This document shows, in pieces, positions 35,705 to 47,187 of a stretch of DNA of 64,000 nucleotides. Position 1 is the first letter of the stretch. Each line of letters begins with the position of its first letter. Origin of the DNA: Athripsodes cinereus (lineage: Eukaryota; Arthropoda; Insecta; Trichoptera; Leptoceridae); assembly GCA_947579605.1 (NCBI GenBank), contig OX388314.1, positions 620,001 through 684,000 on the forward strand, written 5' to 3'. The position numbers were made by a program, and so were the translations under genes. Below the pieces are notes generated by a model that saw nothing but the letters and a program-made list of their open reading frames with translations, did not search any database and was not told the origin of the DNA.

Positions 35705-35718
35705 CAAGTAGAAAAGTC
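35705..35718. repeat. Target-site duplication, copy 2
   Basis: CAAGTAGAAAAGTC, identical to 30205-30218. Confidence 0.93.
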
Positions 35719-36634
35719 ATGAAAAATCAAAACATTTTGGTGAGAGTGTAAATGTCAACAAAGGTTTGGTAAATGTCAAGAACGATTATTGTAATACAGT
35801 AAGGAGATGTCAAGTAGATAGAATTTTTTTTTAATATATATGAATTGAAGTAGATAATTGAAATGTCAAAAAATCAATAAATAAGTAAGATGTCAGAAAT
35901 TAAATAGGTATATATCAATTATATAATAAATTGTCACTAATAGATGAAGGAATAACAATACAAAAATTCAATTTAACAGTCAAACATGCTTCGAAATGCC
36001 CATTGTTAATTTATACATTAAAACAATTTATAATGTCATGTTTATAATTAGGTATACTGTCAGCAAATTGTCCAATTCATTTTTAACAATCCGTTCATCT
36101 TTTTGTCTCAATCTTTCCCAATAATAAAAGTTGCATTGTATAGAATAAATTATCAATAACAATCTTTCATCAGGACGCCATGTGGACGTCGACGGCTACA
36201 CCCAGCCAGGACCATCGTCTCTCTTGTATAACATATCTCTGCTGGGTGTCAAAAGAAAAAGGCATGAAATATTTTCAATCGAAGGAAGGATTGCACTAAG
36301 TCTTTAGTTCATATTATATCGTCATTGTCATTGTCATATATTCATTATCATATCAATCATTATAAAGAACCCTTTGTATAATAGAGAGTATATATCAGAA
36401 GATACTTGATGATTAGAAGTTCGTGTTGTTCTCTTTACAGCATTCATTTTCTTCATACAATAACAACAATGTGGAGAATGGAAACAACAAAACGTATTGG
36501 AGAAAAGCATTCCTGAAAGAGAGTGGAGGATTGTATAGAATGAATGTAAAAATCACATAGAAAAGGAAAGACTTACTAATATACTCGTAAGAGATAGGAT
36601 TATATGCATGAAGTATAAATATTTTGAAATATGC
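35719..36634. other. Unannotated AT-rich sequence
   Basis: AATGTCAA and closely related strings recur several times between 35750 and 35945. No gene was seen. Confidence 0.4.
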
Positions 36635-36985
36635 TAGTACTACTACTACGTCATCATCACGGCATATCCCACAAGTGGGGTAGCCAGCAAATCAGCTGCA
36701 TGTAACAAACATGCAAGCTGTCCTCTCTGTGCCAATATAAAAATCAAAACATTCAGGATGGGTGGCAAACCTCATCGCTGAATTTAAGATGTAAAATGTC
36801 TCAATATGCTTGTAGCATAATATTCCAATTCAATATAAAAAAAAATCTGTTCCGAAATTCTCCATGAGTGGGATTGCCAGTAGATTAACTGCATGTAATA
36901 AATATTCAAGTTGTCCTTCCCGTCTTAAAAAAATATTGACTTTCAGGATGGGTGGCATACCTTATCATCGCTATCATATGCTGAA
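36635..36985 (+). repeat. Two tandem copies of repeat family A
   Basis: 36655-36800 is the best copy: CACGGCATATCCCACAAGTG, GGGTAGCCAGCAAATCAGCT, GCATGTAACAAACATGCAAG, CATTCAGGATGGGTGGCA and TGAATTTAAGATGTAAAATG. A second diverged copy is 36860-36985. The downstream neighbour is an RT C-terminus, which suggests these belong to one retroelement lineage. Confidence 0.7.
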
Positions 36986-37079
36986 TTTATTAGTCGTGGT
37001 GTTGGTGGCACTTAACCAAGGCTCAAGAGCGGAAGATACTCAGCTTTGAAAACAAATGTCTTAGAAGGATTTAGGATGT

Positions 37080-37372
37080 CAAATGGTATGAACATGTTAC
37101 AAATGATGCTGTGAGTCGGTGCACCCAGCAGAGACCTGTAATCTCCGTAATACAGGAGAGACGATGGTCATGGCTGGGACATGTTTTGAGAATGCCTTAT
37201 GATAGTTGGCAAAAAAGAGCACTGTTCCTCCGTCCACAGGGGTTCCGTCGGCCCGGGCGTCCCTCTTTCACAATACACCGTTCCTATGACAACGATATCA
37301 GAGCGCAGGGAATGTCGTGGAAAGAGGTGACGCAATTGGCACAGAGACGCTCTGCGATGATTTAACGAATAG
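37080..37372 (+). pseudogene. RT C-terminal fragment
   Basis: SRCTQQRPVISVIQERRWSW, then LGHVLRMPYDSWQKRALFLR, PQGFRRPGRPSFTIHRSY, and finally RAQGMSWKEVTQLAQRRSAM. This is the conserved C-terminal segment of insect endonuclease-RTs (RRWxWLGHVLRM ... PxGxRRxGRPxxTW ... GxSWxExxxLAxxR). Only the last ~85 codons are present, upstream sequence is decayed, and the usual W after RS is lost. Confidence 0.75.
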
Positions 37373-37439
37373 GTATTTAATATTCACGGAATACTAAAAA
37401 TGTAAAGAAGAATGTGATGCCGCTTCTTTGTCGGATACC

Positions 37440-37700
37440 CGAAGGGTAAATTTTATTTTATTTTATTTTACAATTATATACGGCGTGAGCCTTTTACATG
37501 TTGAAATTATGAGACAGAGTACAAAAGCATACTATAACACAATATCAATTCACATATACACAAGTCAAAGTTTATAAAATCACACATCAAGTTAGAGTTA
37601 AAAAGAATTTACATTAACAAAACAAGTACAACAGAAAAAAATATGAATATAAAAAATATACCATACAGGAATCACGCTTTATCGAATGAGCCTACTTCTA
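37440..37700 (+). repeat. Repeat family C copy and flank
   Basis: A TTTTA run (37450-37470) is followed by ATACGGCGTGAGCCTTTTAC and ATGTTGAAATT, matching 30057-30090. Confidence 0.55.
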
Positions 37701-37704
37701 GTTT

Positions 37705-37960
37705 TATTCAGTTTATGATGATCCAAGATTCCGTTTTATCCAGTGTAAGTTGGTCCGAAATTTAGTATTAACCAGTGTTTGCTGGTCCAAGCTTACGAAT
37801 TATCCAGTGTATGTTGGTTTGAGATTCTGTTTCATGCAGTGAATGTTGATCCGTGATTCTGAATTACCCAGTGTATGTTGGTTCGAGATTTCGTTTTATC
37901 TAGTGCATGTGGATCTAAGATTCCGTTATATTATTGAGTAATGCTATTATATCCAGTGTA
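37705..37960. repeat. 32-bp minisatellite, about 7 diverged copies
   Basis: CAGTG (or TAGTG) recurs at 37741, 37773, 37805, 37837, 37869 and 37901, exactly 32 bp apart. The unit is roughly TTATCCAGTGTATGTTGG followed by TCCGAGATTCTGTT. Copies are considerably diverged, so the array is old. Confidence 0.85.
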
Positions 37961-38018
37961 AATTCTGTCCAAGAAAAATTATGATATCAGCAAATTTTGA
38001 TAGCATATTATTATCAAT

Positions 38019-38695
38019 AAAATTTGTCAAAACATACTAAAGATCCTGAAATATGCTAAAATGCAAATGCATATTTATATAAATTTGCATATAATTAAGT
38101 TTCTTCTCGTGCGATTAATTTGTCAAAACATACTAAAGATCCTAAAATATGCTAAAATGCAAATGCATATTTATATAAATTTGCATATAATTAAGTTTCT
38201 TCTCATGTGATTAATTTGTCAAAACATACTAAAGATCCTGAAATATGCTAAAATGCAAATGCATATTTATATAAATTTGCATATAATTAAGTTTCTTCTC
38301 ATGTGATTAATTTGTCAAAACATACTAAAGATCCTGAAATATGCTAAAATGTAAATGCATATTTATATAAATATGCATATAATTAAGTTTCTTCTCATGT
38401 GATTAATTTGTCAAAACATACTAAAGATCCTGAAATATGCTAAAATGCAAATGCATATTTATATAAATTTGCATATAATTAAGTTTCTTCTCATGTGATT
38501 AATTTGTCAAAACATACTAAAGATCCTGAAATATGCTAAAATGCAAATGCATATTTATATAAATTTGCATATAATTAAGTTTCTTCTCATGTGATTAATT
38601 TGTCAAAACATACTAAAGATCCTGAAATATGCTAAAATGCAAATGCATATTTATATTAATTTGCATATAATTAAGTTTCTTCTCATGTGAATAAT
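38019..38695. repeat. 96-bp satellite, about 7 near-identical copies
   Basis: TTAAGTTTCTTCTC recurs at 38095, 38191, 38287 and 38383 and onward at 96-bp steps. Each unit contains TTTGTCAAAACATACTAAAG, ATCCTGAAATATGC and a near-palindromic ATGCAAATGCATATTTATAT followed by AAATTTGCATATAATT, which includes an octamer ATGCAAAT. Copies differ at only a few bases, so the array is much younger than the adjoining 32-bp array. Confidence 0.92.
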
Positions 38696-38995
38696 GAATA
38701 AATAAAACAATCTATTGTGAATCATGTTGTATACAAGATGTAAAATAAAAACAAATTGATTAAAGAATCAATGGAGGCATTGTATAGTTTGTTATTTGTG
38801 TTATGTATGGTGAATCCTTAATAGATGGAAACCTTAATGGTTATTTATTTTCTATCAATATATTTCTTAAATGTTATGCAACACAATAAACAAATAAAAA
38901 AAATCTTTCACAACACATTTCGAGCAAGACAAGAATAGCAATTGACGAATAATAAAATATACACAGGAATTAAATTAAAATGTGAATATTACTAC
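38696..38995. other. Unannotated AT-rich sequence
   Basis: No gene or recognised repeat was found. Confidence 0.4.
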
Positions 38996-39150
38996 TACTA
39001 TACCATCACGACATATCCCACGTGTGGGGTAGCCAGCAGACCAGCTTCGTGTTCTAAACAGGAAAGCTGTCTTGTCCGTGCCAATAAAATAATAGGACAT
39101 TCAAGATGGGTAGCAAACCTTGTTGCTGAATTTAAAATGTAAAATCTCAA
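38996..39150 (+). repeat. Repeat family A
   Basis: CATCACGACATATCCCACGT, GGGTAGCCAGCAGACCAGCT, AAGCTGTCTTGTCCGTGCCA, GACATTCAAGATGGGTAGCA and GAATTTAAAATGTAAAATCT. Confidence 0.7.
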
Positions 39151-39764
39151 TAGATGTTTATTAAGATGTCGTGCAGACCTAGCCTCATTTTTTAGCAATG
39201 TGCTATTCATCGTGGAAGATTTTTTTTTTTTAATTGGTAAAAGCACATAACAGATAACAACTATAAATATGGTTTACAAAATAGAAAAAGGTTGTTCATA
39301 ACTCAGCTGTCATCCACAAACATGTACCACAGATAATTATTGTAAAGCTTCTGTGTCTCGAAATCGTAAAAATGACAAATACAACACATCGATCTATCCC
39401 AACCAGCCGAGAAGATTTCCTGCATAAGGAGCCTATTCTTTGTGAAGTCCTGATCACTCCAAGCCTTTCAACAGAGATCTTAGATGGAAGTATCTATGAA
39501 GGCGCAATGGGCCCACCACCCAAATACGATAACTGAGAAAAAGTGTATGCACGTACAATGTACATATTAGTAACATTATGTAATTGCCGTGACAATCGCT
39601 TTATTATTGGTTTATTACATTAAAAATAAACACATCATGTAATTTAAAAATTAAATTTTATTTCAAGTATAATTATTGGATTGTTTGAAACAATCATTTC
39701 TAAACCAATACACATTATTGTTGAGGAAAATTCAATAAAAAATCGATACTTCACGTGTTAGGTA

Positions 39765-39835
39765 GGTACAGTTTCTCTTTCTTTCTTATCCTCGAGGCAA
39801 GGCACCCGATACCGAGTAAATTATGTTACAGTTTC
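39765..39835 (+). repeat. Repeat family D
   Basis: CCTCGAGGCAAGGCACCCGA followed by TACCGAGTAAATTATG, preceded by a TTTC run. The same block is at 47960-48012, immediately beside the intact transposon's left end. Confidence 0.7.
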
Positions 39836-40108
39836 TCAAACATAATAAATAGTTGGTAGTTACATATATTATTTTTATTATCATGCTATTTCACCCTGTG
39901 GTGTCTGAACCATTACATCTTTTTCAATGTTTTATTACTCATTTTACCATCAGTTTAAGTTTAATTTTATCTATTGGAAGAAATAAAAAATATTAGACGA
40001 TAAAAACGACCATTGTTGATGATTAAACAATTTATTTTTAATAATATAAAATAAAAAAAACACTGTTTTATGTTTCACATTTATGTATACCAAAGTATAC
40101 TACAATTA

Positions 40109-40148
40109 CGCCTAGCGCTTTCACCAATATATTGGCATCATCAGGGCG
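40109..40148 (-). ncRNA. Candidate minimal hammerhead ribozyme motif (minus strand)
   Basis: Read on the minus strand from 40148: stem I 5' CGCC, core CTGATGA (40144-40138), an extra T, stem II GCCAA/TTGGT around a TATA loop (40136-40123), core GAAA (40122-40119), stem III GC/GC, TA at the cleavage position (40114-40113) and stem I 3' GGCG (40112-40109). Stem I pairs 4 of 4 and stem II pairs 5 of 5 including one G-U. All invariant core positions are present. The extra U before stem II is shared with the copies at 5295 and 47188. Catalysis is not shown. Confidence 0.55.
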
Positions 40149-40159
40149 GAGTATAAACT

Positions 40160-40470
40160 ATGTTGTTTCACAATGTCAACACTGAAACTTTAAATTTAAT
40201 TAATCCATTTATTTTTATTGAAATGATAGTTGCAATATTGTTTTTATTGCAGTAATTTTAATTTTATTGTAATGTAAACAACTTAGTTTGTTTTCATAAG
40301 TTCATATTATAATAGACTATCTTTGAACACAACTTCGTTGTGAATAAATATGCAAAAGTTTACGAATAACTGCTTTTTACAGGACACTTAAAAACTTTCA
40401 GAACAAGTAGGAAATATTTATAATATTTATTTTATAATGTTCGTGTGCGTAACAATGATATAACGAGAGG
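40160..40470. other. Unannotated AT-rich sequence
   Basis: No gene was seen. CTGCTTTTTACAGGACACTT at 40370-40390 is related to the end of repeat A copies. Confidence 0.4.
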
Positions 40471-40474
40471 AATG

Positions 40475-40792
40475 TGGAATGAAAGTTGGTGTAATAACAA
40501 GGACGAGTGTAAATAAGTTACGATGGTTTGGGCATGAGGGAAGAATGAATGAGGACAGAATGACAAAGAAGATAAATATGGCTGAGAGGAAAGGTGCTCG
40601 GAGATGTGAACATCAGAGGATCAAATGGCACGATCATTTAAATCAAATCCTACAGGACGGTCACGTGTTGAGCACATTGAACAGGAGAGCATGCATGAGG
40701 AATAGTATGACAGATGCGAAAGATGTGTACAAGGATAGAAGGAAGTGGCGCTTGTTCCTTTCTGCCTACACCGCGAGGGAGGCGGCGTGATG
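40475..40792 (+). pseudogene. RT C-terminal fragment, second subfamily
   Basis: MKVGVITRTSVNKLRWFGHE, GRMNEDRMTKKINMAERKGA, RRCEHQRIKWHDHLNQILQD, GHVLSTLNRRACMRN, then VYKDRRKWRLFLSAYTAREA. It has the LRWFGHxxRMxxxRxxKxxx ... GRxRxxWxDxL ... DRxxWR pattern of retrotransposon RT C-termini. The usual GRPR is altered to RRCEHQR. The frame is open for 103 codons, but the protein lacks catalytic parts, so it is a truncated copy. Related copies are at 53290-53486 (minus) and 58100-58790. Confidence 0.7.
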
Positions 40793-41315
40793 GGTTGTCT
40801 GTATGTATGTTAATGAAAAAGAATTTTATTATATATACTATAAACATTAAACATCAAAGATAATTTGAATACGCAAATGACAACTTAATTGTTTTCATCT
40901 AAAAAGGTTCCCATCATGTACGATATACTATGATTAGTAGGGGACTGCATACATTTAAACAACATATTGATTCTGCTATGTACTTTATTACCTGGTGCCT
41001 TTTGTACTATCCTTCACACAAATTGTTTACATACTTTGAGGATCATATGTGTTTTGTAACTTCAAATGTTTGGACGCAACCATTTTTATCCCTGATTCCA
41101 AAACACATAATGTGAAGCTATGTAGAAGAGTAATTCTCTTTTGAATCCGTCCACAGCGAATCACTTCTCAATAGTTTTTTTTTATCAATGAATTATAATT
41201 ACCTTCTTATCAACAAGATTCTACCAATATTATTTTGTTCAAATTTCATAAACACTATTTGTCTCTGTAACTTTTTTCTCTTTTTTCTAATCGCCTGACG
41301 ATGGATTCGTAATGT
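40793..41315. other. Unannotated AT-rich sequence
   Basis: CTGACGATGGATTCG at 41295-41309 resembles the first half of the hammerhead-like motif, apparently interrupted by the MITE that follows. Nothing else was recognised. Confidence 0.35.
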
Positions 41316-41847
41316 GGTGTTCTCACTTTGGCGAATATCGCCAGGGCACTAAAATATCGCCAACCATTTGAACCGTGTGAACAAAATGACAGCTAGTCTG
41401 AAACGATAAAAACCAGTAGAAACGATATCGTCTCGAATTGACCATCTTCCAACTTTTTCGGCCGATTGAATGATTTGCGCATGCGCAGATGTGTGCGGTG
41501 TTCGTATCTATGGTAAAAACTTTATAACCTATAAGTTTTATAATGTTTCCCGCTTCGTGACAGCTGTTATCTTTGTTGTTGGTTTGTGGCGTTTGTTTCC
41601 AATTAAAAAGCGCCTTATAACCTCTACTATAACATTTTCGACTAAAAATAAACACTTCGCGATCTCTATCTCAACGTCCGCCATTTTGAAAACAGTGTCA
41701 AAATCAAAGCGTATCTGACATATCGTTTCTAGATCGGTGGACTGTGTGAACAGGTGTGACGATCAATGGATGTCCGGCGGTTTTTGTTTTTTTGCCTGGC
41801 GATATATTTTGAAATTCGCCTGGCGATATTCGCCAAATGTGAACACC
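41316..41847. mobile_element. MITE with about 30-bp terminal inverted repeats
   Basis: The left end GGTGTTCTCACTTTGGCGAA, continuing TATCGCCAGG, matches the reverse complement of the right end (GGTGTTCACATTTGGCGAAT, ATCGCCAGG) with few differences. A CGCCTGGCGATAT motif is repeated just inside the right end. The interior contains no transposase; the open frames on both strands have no motif. The end sequence resembles hAT-type MITEs, but a convincing 8-bp target duplication was not found. Confidence 0.7.
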
Positions 41848-42770
41848 CCATAAGTCTCCGAATATTAGTAAGCGAAGTTAATTAAGTCATTTGGTTGTTA
41901 AATACAAACTGTGTTTTTTTCAATTTATCTCAACATAACATAATTAAAATTTTCTGTCACACGTTTAATAAATACTATCCATAAGTAAATCTGTGTATGG
42001 AAACGGAACAATTGATTGCGGTTGAATATCTGTTAGCTATTCACCTGAGAGAACATCCATTTCAAATAATAAATGAATGAATGTTCCTCTTCTATGGATG
42101 AAGTAATAATGAGAGATGCCTAATGAGACGCAATGAATTTCCTGCGCAATGTATGTGCACTGCTTCAGTGGACGGTGTTGTGCTACAACTTGTCACGCCA
42201 CAAATCCGAATGATGAAATAGTGCCATAATGCTAACCGAAAATTAAAATCTCTTTCTTAAAAGATCAATTTGGTTTTTAAACAAAAAAGACTTAACTACT
42301 CACAGGAAGCTTTAATCTACTTTATGGCCAAGAGAGAAACTCTACTTTGATTCTGTTTTTTTTTTAAATTAAATGATGTCTCTTTTGTGTTATTTCCTCT
42401 CTTTTGCTTTGTTTATTACTTCTAAGATCGCCTTGGCCCTAAGCTGTTGTGGTCTCATTTCAGGATGACTTTTTAAAGAGAGTAATAATAATATGCATAT
42501 GTCATAAATATAGAGTTAGTCTATCGATGTTTTTTTACAATTGACAAATAAACGAGATTAAATATTATGTAAATACCTACATATAACACACGAAATTAAC
42601 ATATAAGGCTTTGAAAAGACAGCGTGACCTTATTCTATAGTGCCGCGGATGGGACATTCATCTAACTTGCATCTAACTAAAAAATGATGAGCAGACCTTT
42701 GCATCTAACAAAAAATTAATAAGACGACTATTAGATCGGATGTCAATATTTTCTACACATAAAACATTCT
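41848..42770. other. Unannotated sequence
   Basis: CATCTAAC is repeated at 42660-42710. No gene was seen. Confidence 0.4.
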
Positions 42771-45042
42771 CCTCCTGACGACCAGAGGTCTTTTTCTCTC
42801 CGATTTTCGTGAAACTTTCAGAAATGGCTCCTTTTTGGTTGTATTTCTAGTAAAAAATAGTGAAAAAAATCCCTGACCGGAAAATATGGCTTTTCTCTAC
42901 GTACTACTCATAGGACATCTGACGCCAAGACAGTTGTCCTTCTCATAGTACAAAGATAGGTTTTCCAGCATTTAAAACGATATTCCAGAGAATATTGAGA
43001 AGAAAAAAACACTGAATAATGTTTATTTTTATTAATAATAAATGTTTTTTTTTTGGTATGTTTAAATTTTAACAATATTATTCACAAATATCTACTTTCT
43101 AGTCTGAAAAAAAAACATGAAACTAAATTCTATGGTGATTCTTTACTCAGAATTAAAATACTTAGCTAAAAGATCAAAGTTTTCTTCTGAAAAGTCTTAG
43201 GTATTTATAAACGTATGATAATAATATATTCAAAATAAGTTAAAAAAATAAAATGAAAAAATCAAGTTAGAACACTTAGTCCTTCCAACTTTCACTAAAA
43301 AAATTAAGTAATGCAATCAAAATACAATAATATCTAATCATCCGCATCATTGTCATGGAAACTGAAAAAACAGTTTCTTTCGGAGACGAAGCAAAGATTT
43401 ACCTCGCATTTTGTGCAAAAAACTGTTGTTTTCTTTTGGCAACCAGTGTTTCTGCATCACGCTTGTTTTGGTCCATATTGAGGTGAGTGAGATGCTCCCT
43501 GTTAGTGTCATTGTTTTGTGGGAATTGGTTTGATCAAAACCTTCCGCTTTTTGTGTCGTGGTTCCAGTTCCCTCACTTGCTCGGGATCACTTTCTCCATC
43601 ACTTGGTATATCGTTGCCACATACAAGCTCCATACCATGATTAAGTGTGTACCTACTCTTGGAGTTTCAAAATTTGAGATCTCGGTTTTTTCTGAGCAAC
43701 TTGAGAAGTCCGATATTGGAACCACGAATTAACAACCACCAAATCAATTAGATGGGCTATTACTCGAACTGTCCATTTTTTAGGACGATTTCTTGACGGG
43801 CAGATAGAAAGCATACGATCAGCAAGATCAACACCATCCATATTGGTCAAATAAAGGTTTCACTTTCCAGATTCCTTCTCTTTGCTCTTCTGGGGTTACT
43901 TCAGCATCATACATACATTTGAGTTGTGTTCTGGTTGCATAAAATCTAGTGCGAGTCATGGCACAGGCAATTACTGGAACCCTCCACTTGTCTGACCAGT
44001 ACATATTTATTTGAGCGTATTGAAGAGCTGAAATTATCACAGTTATACCAAAAATATACTTTTAACTCTCTAATAGTTAAACCCAGAGTTTTGCCTTTCA
44101 AGAATATGCATGTTCTATTAGTACACTCCACTATGGTTTGCAGAATCTCGTCATCAATGTACTGGTTAAAAACAAATTGAATATTCCAATCTGTTGTATC
44201 AAAGAATTGATTGCTGATTGTATTGATGATAGCTGATTGCCTCAAATGGGACTCCTCTGATTCTAGTGTTTGGGCGCGAGACAGTTGTGATCGACCCCTT
44301 CCTCTGCCATGCCCTCCACGCCTTGATTCTCTAGTACGTCCTCAAAACCGTGATGGTACTAAAAAAGACGAATCTGATGGTACTGGAGAAGGAACTTGAG
44401 CTTGTACAATTGAATCTTCACTATTTTCTGAAACTTAATTGTTTTCATCCGAACTTTGGCCATTTTCAGTGAGAATATCTATATTTCTGCCAACATCTGG
44501 ACGAAAATACACTGGGTCCTCATCAGAATCGTTTCCTGAATAGTCAAAATCTGATTCATTGAGGATATCCAATATTTCTTCATCGGTCAAATCTAAAAAG
44601 AAAACAGAAATGATCCTATGTACTACGTTTAGGACGAGAAGTTTAAATATTAAACTTTAATTGGCGACATTTGTCCTACTGGTAGAACATAGAAAATGTA
44701 TAGGTTATGTCTCTTTAGCTTCCTAATAATTCAACGAAATATTGATACAAACAACTAGAAGGGTACTTTATCATAACTTTTAGAAAACATTTACATGAAA
44801 AAACCTAACATTTGGCTGGATTAAAACTGATAAGACTTACCTTTGAGAGAGCGCGAGCGTAGCTGCATTTCCTCCGACCCCATTTATGAAATGGTAGCTG
44901 TCAGTGGTGCGATTTTTATCTGATTTTTTGTACAGGGCTTGACCAATAGCGGGAAATTCAAATTTGAACAATGCCACAAAAATTTTAGACCATAGATTTT
45001 TTATTTCTATGTCCTGTCAGTAGTACGTTGGTCGTCAGGAGG
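42771..45042. mobile_element. Decayed, internally deleted piggyBac-like element
   Basis: The left end CCTCCTGACGACCA (42771-42784) and right end TGGTCGTCAGGAGG (45029-45042) are a perfect 14-bp inverted pair. The flanks are ATTCT and CTATA, so no TTAA duplication survives. The transposase remnant on the minus strand (43390-44868) has stops, a frameshift and a large internal deletion. Confidence 0.75.
43390..44868 (-). pseudogene. piggyBac transposase pseudogene
   Basis: A short first exon, MQLRSRSLK (44868-44841), ends at a GTAAGT donor. The acceptor CTTTTTAG leads to an exon from 44592 reading LTDEEILDILNESDFDYSGN and DPVYFRPDVG, an acidic N-terminus typical of piggyBac. In-frame stops are TAA at 44437-44435 and TGA at 44344-44342. 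It continues MRQSAIINTISNQFFDTTDW and FNQYIDDEILQTIVECTNR. A one-base shift near 44055 leads to ITVIISALQYAQINMYWSDK, then WRVPVIACAMTRTRFYATRT. After KPLFD (about 43860) the text jumps straight to TNMDGVDLADRMLS and KWTVRVIAHLIDLVVVNSWF, so most of the catalytic DDD core is deleted. It is non-functional. Confidence 0.85.
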
Positions 45043-46345
45043 CTATATAAGATATTCAGGTTGTATTCACTGTGTCGGTGTATAGGTAGTAGAATTATAT
45101 AACGAAATTGATTAAAAAAAAAGTTTTATTCTACTATGCGATTTGACAATGAGAGACAATCGATTAATAATGTACTAACAAGACGAAAGACACCTTTCTC
45201 AAGAATAAATTGCATAAGTAGTAGATTAAAACCTTTATTTTATAAATTTCGATATTCTGGTTGGTGTGTAACACATTGTTGTCCATATGTCAAATAGTAG
45301 TAAGAGTTGATGCATTATTCTAATAGAACCTTCAGTGAGGAATATCTCAACTGGAAATCATTGAGGAATACTTCATTTCCACCTCATCCTCTGTGGTTTC
45401 TGGGTCATTTCCTCTTTGTTCCGTTTATTTCATCCTACTGCAAATATGTATACATTCATACTATAGACATAAAACTTGTGAATCTGACGTCAACTGCACT
45501 CAGATAATATATTTAAATAATCAAACTTTTTTTTAATAAAAGTTTCGAGGACATTCTACACTTGAATTGAATTTATCGATGCTTACGACATTTTATTTAA
45601 ACTTTTTTAAATTGACAAAATGAGTATAATTAAAAACATTGTTTACTTTCACATAATTATTTAATCAAATGGCAGAGGCTTTTCAGAACTAATTCATCTC
45701 TAGCGCCAGCCTTAACAAAAACATTGAGGCAAACTTAAACCTATACCTACTATTGGTAAGTAGCCCATTTACAAGAAATCAAGGAGATTCAAAAGTAATG
45801 AACAGGACTCTCTGAAGCATCTGTCTACGATAAATGGTCTAACGGTATTAATCTATGTCTGAAGATATTTTTTAAGATGAATCTGGACTGGAAATAAACC
45901 CAAATGCTCGCCAGACACTCTTACAGTGAGCGCTATGCTGTCAAATCGAACCCGGGTCTTTGGATTAAAAGTTCGAGGCTTTATTTCATTAAGAGTTCAA
46001 AGTCTCGTTCAATAAGGGTAATTATTTCATTAAGAATTGGATATTTTTATCAAAAAAAAGTCTTTGATAATATTATACCTAAATAATATGACACATAATA
46101 AAATGACGATGAAATAGAATTATTCAGTCAAAATAATAATGAAATTATAACAGATCAATCACAAATTCGTTCAACTCGCTTGTCAAAGGGCTTTGTTGTT
46201 TGCTGACTGAATTTGTAATAATAACGCCGAATATTATTATTCACTGTGTTTATTTATTTGTTTGATAACAAACACTTTTTGTTTAGCCCTTTCAGGAACG
46301 TAAAGTCTCCACAAGCCATTTAAAATAATCTTTTTTTTTTTAAAT
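45043..46345. other. Unannotated sequence
   Basis: No gene was recognised. Open frames at 45307-45507 and 45904-46086 show no motif or splice context. Confidence 0.4.
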
Positions 46346-46349
46346 TTCA

Positions 46350-46425
46350 GCTTCCGGTGTGGTGCAGACGTAACGCTCTTGTTTTTGAGCCATAAAGTTC
46401 CAGATTCAATTTCAGGCCAGGACAA
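46350..46425 (+). repeat. Decayed tRNA-SINE-like head
   Basis: GGTGTGGTGCAGACGTAACG (A-box-like), CTCTTGTTTTTGAGCC (anticodon-arm-like) and GTTCCAGATTCAATTTC (B-box-like) are in the order of a tRNA-derived SINE promoter. The match to box consensus is weak. Confidence 0.4.
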
Positions 46426-47160
46426 AATAAAAATCTACATTTTTTAAATTTTCCTAGGTCTGAGTGTTACGTGTATACGTGTTTGGTGCATTGTGTATGT
46501 GTATTGTGTCAGTATCCATAATAGAAAATTAATAGAAATTAGCTCGATCATATGAATGCTATTTTATGCAATATTTGAAATGAAATGTAGTCAAAATAAA
46601 AAAATTAGAGCTAAAAAATGTATGAATTACTTAACACCAACTTTTTGTATGTTTATATATGAATATATCTTGCAAATGCCAATGTGAGTAATAAATTGAA
46701 TAATAAATAAATAAAATACAATGAAATAACATGAATCATTAAGGAAAAGTTTAGGAAAAATTAAATCCAAAAACTGTTTTACTTGGTCTGTGAAAGGACC
46801 CATAAAAAAAGAAATATTAGTTTTGAAACACAATATTAAGCCCATTATTAATTGAAATATTAATAAAACAATGTTTGACAATATTTTGGTGTTATTTTAT
46901 ACAAAAGAAGGAAAAATAAAATGTTAAAACTGCATTTTATAAAATTTCAATTTCATCATCGTACATTTTTCAAGCAAATATTTTAATACTTTGGTACGGT
47001 AATTATGTATCATCAGATCATAAAAATTGTGATAAATTGAATTTAAAACATTCATATGATAGTGGCTCATAATTATAATAATATGGTTGACGATACATGA
47101 TAATAACACATCTCTTTATATTTTAATTTTAACCCATTGTTTTCTGTTTGTCACATACTT
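46426..47160. other. Unannotated AT-rich sequence
   Basis: No gene or recognised repeat was found. The minus-strand open frame at 46627-46881 has no motif. Confidence 0.4.
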
Positions 47161-47187
47161 AACTTGTAATGAAGCTTCACTTTAATT

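Noticed and set aside
35720..35950. AATGTCAA repeats as a regulatory array
   Set aside because: Spacing is irregular and the sequence is AT-rich; no evidence beyond weak recurrence.
45904..45965. tRNA-like segment (TCGAACCCGGG)
   Set aside because: Only a T-loop-like string is present. No A box or paired acceptor stem could be placed on either strand.
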